Shown here: positions 8,441 to 17,335 of the stretch, piece after piece
How the letters are laid out: the number at the start of each line of letters is the position of its first letter
Numbering within the stretch: the stretch's first letter is position 1
NCBI GenBank assembly: GCA_902362595.1
Contig: CABIXF010000006.1
Location: forward strand, 75,336-139,335
Direction: 5' to 3'
Source of the DNA: Bacteroidaceae bacterium
GTDB taxonomy: Bacteria; Bacteroidota; Bacteroidia; Bacteroidales; Bacteroidaceae
Length of the DNA: 64,000 bases
Program-made: the position numbers and the translations under genes
The notes under the pieces: model-generated
The model's input: only the letters and a program-made list of their open reading frames with translations
Told to the model about the DNA's origin: nothing
Databases searched by the model: none

Positions 8441-11290
8441 TTATCCCTCCTTTGATTCAGATGTACCCTCTTGATCCTGTTTTTTCTGGTATTCACTGGG
8501 CGTGAGGCCGTACTCTTCCTTGAAGCAGGCGGTGAAATATTTTCGGTTGTAATAGCCGAGGGCCAAGGCCACTTCGTTTACCGTGGTATGACTGTCTTTC
8601 AGCATCCGGCAGGCATGCTGCATCTTGACGCGGCGGATGTATTCCAACGGTGTCAGTCCGGTGATGGCCTTCAACTTGCGGGTCAGGGTGGAGCGTGACA
8701 TGTTGACTTTTTCGGCCAGGTGCTGCACGTCGAAATCCGGTTCGCTTAGATTGTCTTCTACCGCTTTCAGAATATTATCCAGGAGCATCTTGTCCAGCTG
8801 GGCAAATTCCAGGTCGGAAGTCTTGATTGCCGCATGTGTCTGTGGTTTTTCATCCAAATAGGAACGCATTTTCATCAGTTCTGTGCTGTCGGCATACAGT
8901 TCCTCATTTTTTTGTTTCATCCGGCGGAGGTAAAAGTAAATACCAGTAAAAATTCCGGCAGACAGAAGTACTACATAAAAGGTGATGGCCCATCCTGTCT
9001 GGTAGAAGGCAGGCAGTCGTTCTATTCGTATTTGAGTAATCTTTTCGCTCCATACTCCATAGCCGTCGGTTGCTTTCACTTCAAACAAATACTTTCCTTT
9101 TGGTAGATGTTTGTAGCTGGCAACATGTTGTCCGGTAGCTGTGTAACTCCATTTTTTGTCTAGTCCAATCATACGGTAGGCATATCGAATTTTGGCCGCA
9201 TTCAAGTAGTCGAGTGAGGAAAAATGGATTTCCAGATTATACTCATCCGGTTGAAGAGTCAGTGTCTGCTCTTTGCCCTTTCTTGGTTTGTCCATAACAT
9301 ATATGCCGGTTATGAATGTAGGGATATTTTGACTGGGTTGGTCAAGTCGTGAAGAAGGAGTGACAGCACAAATACCTGGAATTCCTCCAAAATAAATCCG
9401 TCCGTCATGCCCTTTGCAGATGGCTGTAGGAATGAAGCGGTGGAGCAACATGGAATTGTCGGTGGTGAGATAGGTGGAATACGAATGGTTCCGGGGATTG
9501 TATTCTATCAGTTTTTGGTTGGTGTCAATCCAAAGATGTCCGTAGACATCAAATTCCAGCTGATTGACGATGTTTCCGCTCAGACCACACAAAACCGTAT
9601 GATCTGTCAGTTGCCATGTGTTGAGGTCGAGTGCGTAGACTCCTCCTTCTTGGGTACCGATCCAGATACAGCAATCTTCCTGAATGCTCAAGCAAGTCAC
9701 AGAGAGCGGTGAAGACACTTTCTGGCATGCTTCTTTCTTGGGCTTCAGGTAGAGACCTTTTTGAGTACCTATCCACAAATTGCCTTGTTTGTCTTCTTTC
9801 AGGGCATTTACCTGTCCCAGAGTGTCGCAGATGATATTCCATTGATTGTCTGGTAAGGAGAAGGCATAGAGTCCGGAGTTTGTTCCCGTCCATAACATGC
9901 CATTCTGGTCTTCGTAAGTGAGTGTGAAATATTGTCCGGATTGGGCTGAAGGCAGACTCAGGCTACGTACATGCTTTATCTGCATGTGCTCCCGGCTAAA
10001 TTCATAAATAAGGTTGTGAGCTTCGGGGACAACCCATACATTTCCTTCTTTTCGGGATTCGGACATTTGTTTGATTGCATCAAGCGAGAGTGAGCCCAAT
10101 GAAGGGAAATCAAAGTGTAGACTGACTTCTTGGCGACTTAGGTCATAAAGTCCGAGGCCGGTTCGTTCTTGAGATATCCACATTTTGCCTTCTCCGGCGT
10201 CACTCAAGGCCATGATAGCCGGTTGGAAACGAATGCGTTGTTGCAGTGCCGGAAGAGAAAATTCCTCTGGTGCATCTTCCGTGAAATGTACAATAAAGCT
10301 TTTTCCATCGAAAGAGGCAACCCATAGTGACCCGTTTTTGTCTTTATAGATTTCATTCAGCATGCTTCCATAGCTTGCCGGAAGTCGGAAATCGGTCTGA
10401 CGCAGCTGACGGCAGGTCTCGTCGTAGCGCATGGCAATCAAAGAGCTTCTGGTTGTCATCCAAAGGGTACCCTTGTGTTCATCTTGTGCCAGATAAAGGA
10501 TATTTCCTTCTTTTTCTCCTATCGGGTTTACGGGAAGAGGAGAATAGGTATAGATTGAGTCTTTGGGGGCAGAGGGATTAAAAAGTAGGACTCCTTTTGA
10601 TTGCGTGCCTACCCAGAAGTAGTTGTGTGTCCGGTCCTGGAGAATAGTGGTGAGGTCTCTGCTGACTGGAGGCTCAGCATATTGTTTGAAGGTATCCAGT
10701 TTTTTGTCATAACAATAAATACCTCCTTTTCCGATGGTTATCAGAATCTGTTTCTGTCGGCTTTCACAGAATCCAGCCATCCAAGAAGGCTTTCCCTTTA
10801 TATCGTATAGAAGATAGGTTTTGATACGTTTTCCGGAAGTATCGTATTTTATCAGTTTATTTCCTGTGGCAATCCACATATATCCGTCGGAGGTTTTTTG
10901 CATAAAGTAGATAAAACTTCTTTGCAACGTTTGCGAATCGAGTGGAATGACTTTTCCATTTGTTTTGTCCAGAATATAAGCTCCTTGGTCTGTACCAAAC
11001 CAGATTCTTCCTTTGTTGTCTTCCGCAATCGATTGGATGGTGTTGTTGCGCAGCAGTCCCGGCGTATGAATGTCGGAGCGGATGACATCCACCTGATAGC
11101 CGTCGTCTCGGCAAAGGCCATTGACTGTGCCGTACCACATCATTCCTTCGCTGTCTTGAAAAATGCGGTGTATGGCACTGACCGGTAGTTGAGGAAGGGA
11201 AGGGATAGGCGTCAGCCGGATGCTTTGTACGGCTTGCAAGGCGGTGAAACAGAACCACCAGAAAATTGATAAGACAAACGAATTTTTCAT
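8441..11290 (-). CDS. Membrane sensor with two-component-type propeller and Y_Y_Y domain fused directly to an AraC HTH
   Basis: A 949-residue regulator. After a signal segment (1-23) come about 14 propeller repeats of the Reg_prop kind (for example GMMWYGTVNGL, GRIWFGTDQG, GNLWIGTQKGL) up to about residue 640, a Y_Y_Y domain near 655-725, a single membrane helix near 735-757 (ITFYVVLLSAGIFTGIYFYL), and a C-terminal AraC double HTH (about 845-940: VNMSRSTLTRKLKAITGLTP, ending YGLTPSEYQKK). The layout is that of a Bacteroides hybrid two-component system, but no histidine-kinase H-box, ATPase G-boxes or receiver Asp are present between membrane and HTH. A periplasmic ligand would therefore act straight across the membrane on DNA binding, as for SusR-like regulators. 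It lies just upstream of GH31, its likely target. Its own start is preceded by a 22-bp-period palindrome array. Confidence 0.9.
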   Translation of the reverse strand: MKNSFVLSIFWWFCFTALQAVQSIRLTPIPSLPQLPVSAIHRIFQDSEGMMWYGTVNGLCRDDGYQVDVIRSDIHTPGLLRNNTIQSIAEDNKGRIWFGTDQGAYILDKTNGKVIPLDSQTLQRSFIYFMQKTSDGYMWIATGNKLIKYDTSGKRIKTYLLYDIKGKPSWMAGFCESRQKQILITIGKGGIYCYDKKLDTFKQYAEPPVSRDLTTILQDRTHNYFWVGTQSKGVLLFNPSAPKDSIYTYSPLPVNPIGEKEGNILYLAQDEHKGTLWMTTRSSLIAMRYDETCRQLRQTDFRLPASYGSMLNEIYKDKNGSLWVASFDGKSFIVHFTEDAPEEFSLPALQQRIRFQPAIMALSDAGEGKMWISQERTGLGLYDLSRQEVSLHFDFPSLGSLSLDAIKQMSESRKEGNVWVVPEAHNLIYEFSREHMQIKHVRSLSLPSAQSGQYFTLTYEDQNGMLWTGTNSGLYAFSLPDNQWNIICDTLGQVNALKEDKQGNLWIGTQKGLYLKPKKEACQKVSSPLSVTCLSIQEDCCIWIGTQEGGVYALDLNTWQLTDHTVLCGLSGNIVNQLEFDVYGHLWIDTNQKLIEYNPRNHSYSTYLTTDNSMLLHRFIPTAICKGHDGRIYFGGIPGICAVTPSSRLDQPSQNIPTFITGIYVMDKPRKGKEQTLTLQPDEYNLEIHFSSLDYLNAAKIRYAYRMIGLDKKWSYTATGQHVASYKHLPKGKYLFEVKATDGYGVWSEKITQIRIERLPAFYQTGWAITFYVVLLSAGIFTGIYFYLRRMKQKNEELYADSTELMKMRSYLDEKPQTHAAIKTSDLEFAQLDKMLLDNILKAVEDNLSEPDFDVQHLAEKVNMSRSTLTRKLKAITGLTPLEYIRRVKMQHACRMLKDSHTTVNEVALALGYYNRKYFTACFKEEYGLTPSEYQKKQDQEGTSESKEG

Positions 11291-11307
11291 GTTTTTTCAG
11301 GGCTAAA

Positions 11308-11411
11308 AAACGTAAAGGCGTTTGGACTGAAACGCTTAGACGTTTTGCTTAAAACGCCTTTACATTTTGATCAAAACGCTTAGGCGTTTTACTTGAAACG
11401 CTTAGGCGTTT
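11308..11411. repeat. Array A: five 16-bp imperfect palindromes at exact 22-bp period
   Basis: Units start at 11308, 11330, 11352, 11374 and 11396, each 16 bp of the form AAACG-N6-CGTTT (the third ends in CATTT). Cores are TAAAGG, CTTAGA, CCTTTA, CTTAGG and CTTAGG; spacers are 6 bp and unrelated (GGACTG, TGCTTA, TGATCA, TACTTG). The array fills the gap between two AraC-type genes and ends 17 nt before the ATG at 11290. It is not a CRISPR: the units are too short and the spacers far too short. The rest of 11291-11469 shows nothing further. Function unknown; the same family recurs at 40503-40628. Confidence 0.95.
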
Positions 11412-11469
11412 TTTTCTAATCTTCAAAAGTCTTCTTTTCTCTTCAGAAAGTCTGCTTAAAGTATCATTT

Positions 11470-12315
11470 TTATCCGTTGTTCCGGTATTCTAGCGGACTC
11501 ATTCCCACATAGCGTTTAAAATATTTCCCGAAAAAGGAAACATTGGCAAAGTTCAGGGAGTCGGAAATGTTCTGGATGGAAAGCTGTGAAGATTTCAATT
11601 GTGATTTTGCATCCATGATAACCATAGACGAGATGATGTCGACACAAGTTTTTCCGGTGATTTGTTTCACTGTGGTACACAGATGGGCGTGAGTGATGTT
11701 CAGTTTTTCTGCATACCAGGCTACGTTGCGTGTCTGACTGTAGTGTTGCATGACCAGCTGAGTGAAATTGCGACAAATCAGTTCACTTTTTGACAAAGAA
11801 TGAACTTCATCAGTTTTATTTCGGTAAAGGATGGAGATACCCTTATGGATGTCGGCATACAAATTGGAAGCCATTTCCTGTCTGATTTTCTCTGGAAAGA
11901 ATTCGTACATTTTTATCAGCAGCTGTAGGTAGGCTTCCATCATTTTCGTACCTTCCGGCCTCAGATTGATGACAGGACGGCCGAGGGTAAGATACATAGA
12001 ATCGAGAAAAGCATGCGACTGAAGGTTGTGTTCCATGTATTGGGATGAAAATCCTAGAAAGTAGATGTTCAGGTCGCCTTCAATGCTATGTATCTGAAAA
12101 ATACTTCCAGGAGTAAGGGTGATGAGATTATTGGCTTCTACTTTTATTTTGTTGAGATTTACCGACGCCTCCACTTCGCCAGAAGTACACAGCACAAAAA
12201 TTTCACATTTCAGTCGTACCGGATAATTGGTGTATAGTCCTAGCAGTTCCTTGCTGATACCAGTACCTGCCAGCCATTCCTCCGGCAAATCTATTTTAGG
12301 AAGTTCTTTTTCCAT
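11470..12315 (-). CDS. AraC-family transcriptional regulator
   Basis: A 281-residue soluble regulator with an N-terminal ligand-binding or dimerisation domain of the cupin kind (about 1-150, with LTPGSIFQIHS) and a C-terminal double helix-turn-helix (about 185-281: AEKLNITHAHLCTTVKQITG, then SIQNISDSLNFANVSFFGKYFKRYVGMSPLEYR). The gene follows the outer-membrane receptor gene by 40 bp on the same strand, so it may be co-transcribed with it and control it. A TATCTTTG box at 12339-12332 could also give a separate transcript with a very short leader. Its effector is unknown. Confidence 0.92.
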   Translation of the reverse strand: MEKELPKIDLPEEWLAGTGISKELLGLYTNYPVRLKCEIFVLCTSGEVEASVNLNKIKVEANNLITLTPGSIFQIHSIEGDLNIYFLGFSSQYMEHNLQSHAFLDSMYLTLGRPVINLRPEGTKMMEAYLQLLIKMYEFFPEKIRQEMASNLYADIHKGISILYRNKTDEVHSLSKSELICRNFTQLVMQHYSQTRNVAWYAEKLNITHAHLCTTVKQITGKTCVDIISSMVIMDAKSQLKSSQLSIQNISDSLNFANVSFFGKYFKRYVGMSPLEYRNNG

Positions 12316-12331
12316 CGAATCTTATTTTTCG

Positions 12332-12339
12332 CAAAGATA
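12332..12339 (-). promoter_or_regulatory. Possible -7 box of the AraC-family gene
   Basis: TATCTTTG on the minus strand in the 40-bp gap before the ATG at 12315. No TTTG is found at the -33 position, and the leader would be only about 10 nt. Confidence 0.3.
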
Positions 12340-12355
12340 AGAAATTCGCCGTAAA

Positions 12356-14824
12356 TTACTGCATTTGTCCACCTGTCTTGTTTTCCCCTCCTGCTTTTAT
12401 ATCGTCGTTTGTAATGCTTCTCTGCGTTTTCTTTACTTGTGTCTTCAGTTCACCGAATCGCCAGCTGATACTGATTCCGTATCTTCTTGAAGGATAGCGG
12501 CTTTCCGACCAGGAACGGAAGGTGTCTGTAATTGTCTCGTTGTTGTATGAAGTATATTTCTGCAAAAAACTGCTGGCATAGAGTGAGATGTTGAGGCGCT
12601 TTTCTTTCAGGAAAGAGCGGCTCAGGTTGATTCCGTAATAGTAAAAGGACGATCCTTTTCCTTGCAAAGAAATGTTGGGTGTGCTCCCTCCTCCGTAGAG
12701 GCTAAGGCGGAGTTCCCATGGAATGGTTTGCTGTACGTTGGCAAACAAGTTGCCGTTGAATCCGTTATTGCTGGCATTGAGTGCTTGACTTTGGTAGTCA
12801 GCGTAGCTTCCGCTTGCGTTGACCGAAATACGGGTAGTGCTTCCTGGATTCCAGTTCATCCACAAGGAAAGGCGGGTCTGCTGACTTTTCCCTACATTCC
12901 CATACGTGTTTTCCTGTACTCCATTGTTCATGAAAGAGTAGGCTTCGATGCCATTGTTGGTGAAGGTATAAGTGAGATTGGCGTTCAGGTTAAATTTGGC
13001 ACTGAAACGGTTGTATGTCAGTCCGAGTATATGAGCTTTTTCCGTATCCAGGTCCGGATTTCCGTAGCTTACGGAAGTGGGGTTACTGGTATCCCGGAAG
13101 GGGTTCAGGTACCATATTCCAGGGCGGTTGATGCGCATGTTGTAGTTGGCTCTCAGGGTAGAAGTTGTTCCTAGCATATAAGAAAGGTTTACCGTAGGAA
13201 CCACGTCGTCGAATCCCGTGTGAAAGTTGCGTTCGGGCATATAGTCATATTTCACATCCATAAAAGTGTGTTCGTAACGTACGCCTGCTTTTGCTCCGAA
13301 TTTCTTCCATTTCAGTTGATAGTCAGCGTATGCAGCAAGAATCTGTTGTTTCTGCTGGTATTTACTGGAAAGATTTTCACTGGCTTCCATTTCTCCCTGT
13401 GCGTTTTCGATATAGTATTTGCTGTCGCTGTAGTTGTCACGGAATATGTATTTCATACCGGCATCTATATAGTGAATGTCGTTCAGTGGATTCACGTAGT
13501 CTATTTGTGCAGTATGCTCTGCTGTGTGGGCTTTGTTGTCGAAATATTGGTGAAGAAGTTCGAAAGGAACATTTTTTATGTCTTCGTAATAGGTATCTGC
13601 TTCGTTGTTGTTAGGGGCATTGTTGAACTTATACGACAGTGTGAGGTATTCACCTTTTTTCCGGAATGAATGCTGGTAGTCTGCGTTGATTCCGATGTTT
13701 CCAAATTCGCTGACTGAGTTGTTGGGACTCCGGTAGCTGTATCGTTCATTCCATGTATCGTCTTTCATGACGGTTTGTGATTCACTGTGGATATCAAAAT
13801 TTCCGCCAAATATATTGGCAGAGAATGTAATAAGGTTCAAAGTGTCGATTTCGTAGCTTCCTTCGATGTTGCCGAACTGGAAATTTCCTTTGTTTTTCGA
13901 AAATCCTTCGTTGAGCAGGTGCCGGTAGTCGGAAGAGGTGAAGTCTTCTCGTCCGCTTTCGGAATAATTTCTCGGCTGGTTCTGATAATTATAGGAATAG
14001 TTTCCAGTAACGGTAAATTTCCCGACCTGCACAGTTCCGTATGCATAACCTGAAACGCCCATGTTTCCGGCATTGCCTCCCAACGTGACGTTATATCCTT
14101 GCATTTTTGCATCGGTCGTGATGATGTTCAGTATACCGCCGATACCTTCTGCGTCGTATTTGGCTCCTGGCTCAGTGATGACTTCAATGGACTTGACCGA
14201 GTTGGCTGGAAGACTTCTCAGCACTTCTTTCGGGTTGTTGCTCATCAGGGTATTGGGCTTTCCGTTTACATGTACCTTAAAATTACTGGACCCGTTCACT
14301 TCAATGTTGTCTTCACCATCTACAGTGACAAGTGGTACTTTTCTTAACATTTCAAGAGTCGTATTGGTTTTTGAGTCCGGGTCGTCTTCAATGCTGTAGG
14401 AGATTTTGTCGATTTCAGCCTTTACGAGAGGTTTTTGTGCCACTACTTCTACTCCCTTGAGCATTTGAGTGTCGTCGTAGGTATATAATGTGCCCAAATC
14501 GGCCACAGGGTTGGCTTCTGTCAGCGTGAAATGACGGATAACTGTTCGTTTGCCTACAGACGTGATTTGCAGGGTGTAGTTCCCTTTTTGGGGAAGTCTC
14601 TCTTGAAATCTTCCTTTTTCATCCGTTACATTCATTTTGACGGGTTTGTTGGGGGAAGTTTTTAATGTGATGCGGATAGTGGCATAAGGTTCACTTTCGT
14701 GAGTAAGTGAATCTGTGAGTATCCCTTTTACTATATAGTGGGAGGATTGGGCTTGTACGTTGAATACTTGAAAAATCATCAGGATGAGAATGCCTGCCAT
14801 GCGAATGACTGTCTTGTGTTTCAT
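12356..14824 (-). CDS. Outer-membrane beta-barrel receptor with carboxypeptidase-like and plug domains
   Basis: An 822-residue protein with a signal peptide ending VQAQ at residue 26. Residues about 30-115 form a carboxypeptidase-D regulatory-like beta-sandwich, about 125-235 a TonB-type plug (LEMLRKVPLVTVDGEDNI, PANSVKSIEVITEPGAKYDA, GGILNIIT), and the rest a large beta-barrel of the OMP_b-brl_3 type. This group is related to TonB-dependent receptors but usually has no SusD partner, and none is present here. A tail rich in charged residues and glycine follows the last barrel strand. The AraC gene lies 40 bp downstream. The ligand cannot be read from the sequence; peptide, iron-chelate or signalling roles are all conceivable. 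Confidence 0.88.
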   Translation of the reverse strand: MKHKTVIRMAGILILMIFQVFNVQAQSSHYIVKGILTDSLTHESEPYATIRITLKTSPNKPVKMNVTDEKGRFQERLPQKGNYTLQITSVGKRTVIRHFTLTEANPVADLGTLYTYDDTQMLKGVEVVAQKPLVKAEIDKISYSIEDDPDSKTNTTLEMLRKVPLVTVDGEDNIEVNGSSNFKVHVNGKPNTLMSNNPKEVLRSLPANSVKSIEVITEPGAKYDAEGIGGILNIITTDAKMQGYNVTLGGNAGNMGVSGYAYGTVQVGKFTVTGNYSYNYQNQPRNYSESGREDFTSSDYRHLLNEGFSKNKGNFQFGNIEGSYEIDTLNLITFSANIFGGNFDIHSESQTVMKDDTWNERYSYRSPNNSVSEFGNIGINADYQHSFRKKGEYLTLSYKFNNAPNNNEADTYYEDIKNVPFELLHQYFDNKAHTAEHTAQIDYVNPLNDIHYIDAGMKYIFRDNYSDSKYYIENAQGEMEASENLSSKYQQKQQILAAYADYQLKWKKFGAKAGVRYEHTFMDVKYDYMPERNFHTGFDDVVPTVNLSYMLGTTSTLRANYNMRINRPGIWYLNPFRDTSNPTSVSYGNPDLDTEKAHILGLTYNRFSAKFNLNANLTYTFTNNGIEAYSFMNNGVQENTYGNVGKSQQTRLSLWMNWNPGSTTRISVNASGSYADYQSQALNASNNGFNGNLFANVQQTIPWELRLSLYGGGSTPNISLQGKGSSFYYYGINLSRSFLKEKRLNISLYASSFLQKYTSYNNETITDTFRSWSESRYPSRRYGISISWRFGELKTQVKKTQRSITNDDIKAGGENKTGGQMQ

Positions 14825-14875
14825 GATTAAGGTGGCTTGTGTGCTATTAGGTTTAAATTGTGAAGATTAACTTTT

Positions 14876-14883
14876 CAAATATA
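14876..14883 (-). promoter_or_regulatory. Possible -7 box of the outer-membrane receptor gene
   Basis: TATATTTG on the minus strand, about 52 nt upstream of the ATG at 14824, without a good -33 partner. The 332-bp interval 14825-15156 is a divergent intergenic region holding this box and the promoter at 15097-15128; the remainder is AT-rich with nothing else recognised. Confidence 0.4.
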
Positions 14884-15096
14884 CGAAAAAAATGAAATAA
14901 CCGGTGTTTGAGGGATAAAAATTGAATTAAATTTCGCTCTGTCTTGCTGTATGTATTTGGCGGCCCTTTATTTAAGATTTGAAAAACAGACTATCTAAAT
15001 CTAAAAAAAAGATTGTTTAAAATGTAGTTATCAGGCATATTTATTCAGTTCCTCTTTGCTCGTTTTAAAAATCAGACAAAAATAAAATAAATAGAC

Positions 15097-15128
15097 CTTG
15101 TGGGAATTTTGAATTTGGTGTTACTTTG
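15097..15128 (+). promoter_or_regulatory. Promoter of the DUF4493/PCMD lipoprotein operon
   Basis: CTTG (15097-15100), a 20-nt spacer and TTACTTTG (15121-15128). Each box deviates by one base from TTTG and TAnnTTTG, but the spacing is right. Predicted start near 15135, 22 nt before the ATG at 15157. This rules out the GTG at 15100 as a start codon. Confidence 0.5.
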
Positions 15129-15156
15129 CACACGAAAAGAAAAATTTTATTATCAG

Positions 15157-15978
15157 ATGAAAATGAAAAACTATTTGAAGGTATTTTTCTCATTGGCGCT
15201 ACTTTTCTCTTTAGGAGGTTGCAGCAGTGAGAAAGAACAAGAGAGTGTTTCTGGACAAGGCAGCATTATGGTTGATTTGTCGACTAGTCTGTCTTATAAG
15301 AGCCGTTCGGTAGACGAAAGTGCTTATCAGAACGTACAGAATTATAAAGTGTCTCTGTATAAGGGTGACGAAGCCGTTTATACGGATAAACTTTATGGGG
15401 AACTGGATGTGGAACAGAAGGTAGACTTCGGAGTGCCTTACACATTGACTGCTTACTATGGAGAAGACGTGCCTGCGGGTTATGACAAACTTTATGTGAA
15501 GGGAAGTGAAACCTTTACGGTTTCTCAGGGAGATAGAAAGACCGTTTCTATCACTTGCAAACCTGCCAATGCAAAAATGAAGCTTGTTTACAAAGGAAAT
15601 GATGACAGCGATCAGTTTGAAGATTATTTTAAAGACTGTACTGTTTCTATCAAAACTGACTACATGAGCGATGCATGGACAATGAACAAATCAAATGAAG
15701 GTCAGGAACTTTATCTGAAGACCGGTGACGAAGGTGTGAAAGCCACTTTGTCGTTTGCTTTGACAGATAAAAATGGTTCTCCTGTGACAGTGAGTGGATT
15801 TGAAAGCAGCAAAGAAATCGACTTGAAGCCGTGTTATTCTTATACATTGACCATTAAACCTAATCAAACGGAGATTGCTGGAGGTAAGTTTGGCCTGACG
15901 GTAACGGTAGATGACGGTGTGACAGAAGAAGATGTAACAGTGGAAATCCCTGGCGAATATATTCCAACTTCAAAATAA
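15157..15978 (+). CDS. DUF4493-type surface lipoprotein, gene 1 of 7
   Basis: A 273-residue lipoprotein with a lipobox LLFSLGGC followed by acidic residues (SSEKEQE), a pattern associated with surface display of Bacteroidetes lipoproteins. The mature part is a single DUF4493-like beta-sandwich region: a short strand with SRSVDE, a YKVSLYKGDE strand, PYTLTAYYGE, and ETFTVSQGDRKTVSITCKPANAKMK, arranged as in the other members of this operon. The start at 15157 (a second ATG lies at 15163) is supported by the promoter position. The next gene begins 12 bp downstream. Function unknown. Compared with genes outside the operon the DNA is AT-rich. Confidence 0.82.
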   Translation: MKMKNYLKVFFSLALLFSLGGCSSEKEQESVSGQGSIMVDLSTSLSYKSRSVDESAYQNVQNYKVSLYKGDEAVYTDKLYGELDVEQKVDFGVPYTLTAYYGEDVPAGYDKLYVKGSETFTVSQGDRKTVSITCKPANAKMKLVYKGNDDSDQFEDYFKDCTVSIKTDYMSDAWTMNKSNEGQELYLKTGDEGVKATLSFALTDKNGSPVTVSGFESSKEIDLKPCYSYTLTIKPNQTEIAGGKFGLTVTVDDGVTEEDVTVEIPGEYIPTSK

Positions 15979-15990
15979 AAGACGAAAAAT

Positions 15991-17331
15991 ATGAAAAGAT
16001 ATAAAGGTTTAATTTGGCTTTTAGGCCTTATGATAGGATTTTCATCTTGTGAGATGCGCGATGAAATCTTAGGAAAGAATGAATTAGGCGAGAACGCCGG
16101 TACACTGGAACTTAATTTGACTTCAGTATACAATGGAGTAGAAATGAGTCGTGCCGGTGAAGTGGTAGATAACGGTACTACTACGGGTAATTTCAATGAG
16201 GAAGATATCAATGTAGACGGTTATACACTGGTCGTTACGAATACAGATACGCAGGAAGAAGTGGCAAAAGGTCTTGTCAGTGAATTGAAAAATGCAGATG
16301 GCAAGGTGTTGATTCCATTGAATGAAGGTAACTATTCTGTAAAAGCTTATAATTATGACGGTGCAAACGTGAGCGTTTCAGAACGTCCATATTTTAAAGG
16401 TGAACAGACTTTTTCTGTAAAGAAAGGTATTTCTACCAATGTAGGACTGAACTGCAAATTGTCTTGCATTGAAATGGAATTGGGTGTGACTGCTTCTTTC
16501 TTGGAAGCTTTCAAAGATGACTATTCAATTACTGTAGACAATGGAGACAATGCCAATCAGATTTTCAATAAAGATAATCTTGGTAAGAAATATTATTTCC
16601 AGACTCCGAGCCAGAAAAATAGTCTGAATGTGTCAGTAAAAGCTACTTCAACGGAAGGTAATTTTATTGAATTGGTAGCTACAGTACAGAAACCGGCTGA
16701 TGCAGAAGGTGGTATTGCCAACTTGGCAGATGGAGATTCTTTTGTAATCAATCTGACTGACGAAGGTTCTACTGATTCTTATCTTTCTATTGGCTTGACT
16801 GTAGACCTGACATTTACAGAAGTTGGAGAAACAATTGAAATTCCGGTAGAAAATATTACTTACGACGGACCGAGTGTACCGGGTGGTGAAACTGATCCGG
16901 AACCGGAAGCCGCTATTACTTTTGAAGGATTGCCTGCTAAGTATACTTGTACAGCTGGTGATTCTGAAATTGAAGGTTTGCAAGATGTACATATCTCAGC
17001 TACAAGAGGAATTAAAAATTTGAATGTAACGATTTCCGGAGAAATTGCGGGGCTTTTAGGAATGGTTCAATTGCCTGAAACTTTTGATATCTGTAATATG
17101 GATGAAGATGTTAAAGAAAAGGTTATTGGTTTACAACTTGTAACAGATGATGAGTATAACCAATTGCACGCAGGTACTTGTACTGATTTTACTTTTAAAT
17201 TAGGCTCACTGCTGGTTTTAATTCCAAAAGTTGTTCAATCAGGAGACAGTGTATTTAACTTGTCTGTCTCAGATGGAGTAGATACAAAAAGCGGAGATAT
17301 TACGGTTACAGTAAATCCAAAGGAGGAATAA
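15991..17331 (+). CDS. DUF4493-type lipoprotein with extra C-terminal beta domain, gene 2 of 7
   Basis: A 446-residue lipoprotein; lipobox IGFSSC, then EMRDE. Residues about 30-290 are DUF4493-like (SRAGEVVDN, YTLVVTNTDTQEEVAKG, YSVKAYNYDGANVS, EQTFSVKKGISTNVGLNCKL). A linker with PGGETDPEPE leads to a second domain (about 305-446) containing a GLQDVHISATRG strand and a closing SGDITVTVNPKEE. A similar domain occurs in gene 6 (about residues 265-410 there, with SPLQDLKLKFHSTD), so these two proteins share a two-domain plan without obvious relatives elsewhere in the window. The next gene starts 4 bp after the stop, indicating tight co-transcription. Confidence 0.82.
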   Translation: MKRYKGLIWLLGLMIGFSSCEMRDEILGKNELGENAGTLELNLTSVYNGVEMSRAGEVVDNGTTTGNFNEEDINVDGYTLVVTNTDTQEEVAKGLVSELKNADGKVLIPLNEGNYSVKAYNYDGANVSVSERPYFKGEQTFSVKKGISTNVGLNCKLSCIEMELGVTASFLEAFKDDYSITVDNGDNANQIFNKDNLGKKYYFQTPSQKNSLNVSVKATSTEGNFIELVATVQKPADAEGGIANLADGDSFVINLTDEGSTDSYLSIGLTVDLTFTEVGETIEIPVENITYDGPSVPGGETDPEPEAAITFEGLPAKYTCTAGDSEIEGLQDVHISATRGIKNLNVTISGEIAGLLGMVQLPETFDICNMDEDVKEKVIGLQLVTDDEYNQLHAGTCTDFTFKLGSLLVLIPKVVQSGDSVFNLSVSDGVDTKSGDITVTVNPKEE

Positions 17332-17335
17332 ACTT

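Noticed and set aside
11308..11411. CRISPR array
   Set aside because: Units are 16 bp and palindromic with variable cores, spacers are 6 bp, and there are no cas genes; the same holds at 40503-40628.
15100..15156. Upstream GTG start for the first lipoprotein gene
   Set aside because: It lies within the predicted promoter, and the added residues would precede the signal peptide.
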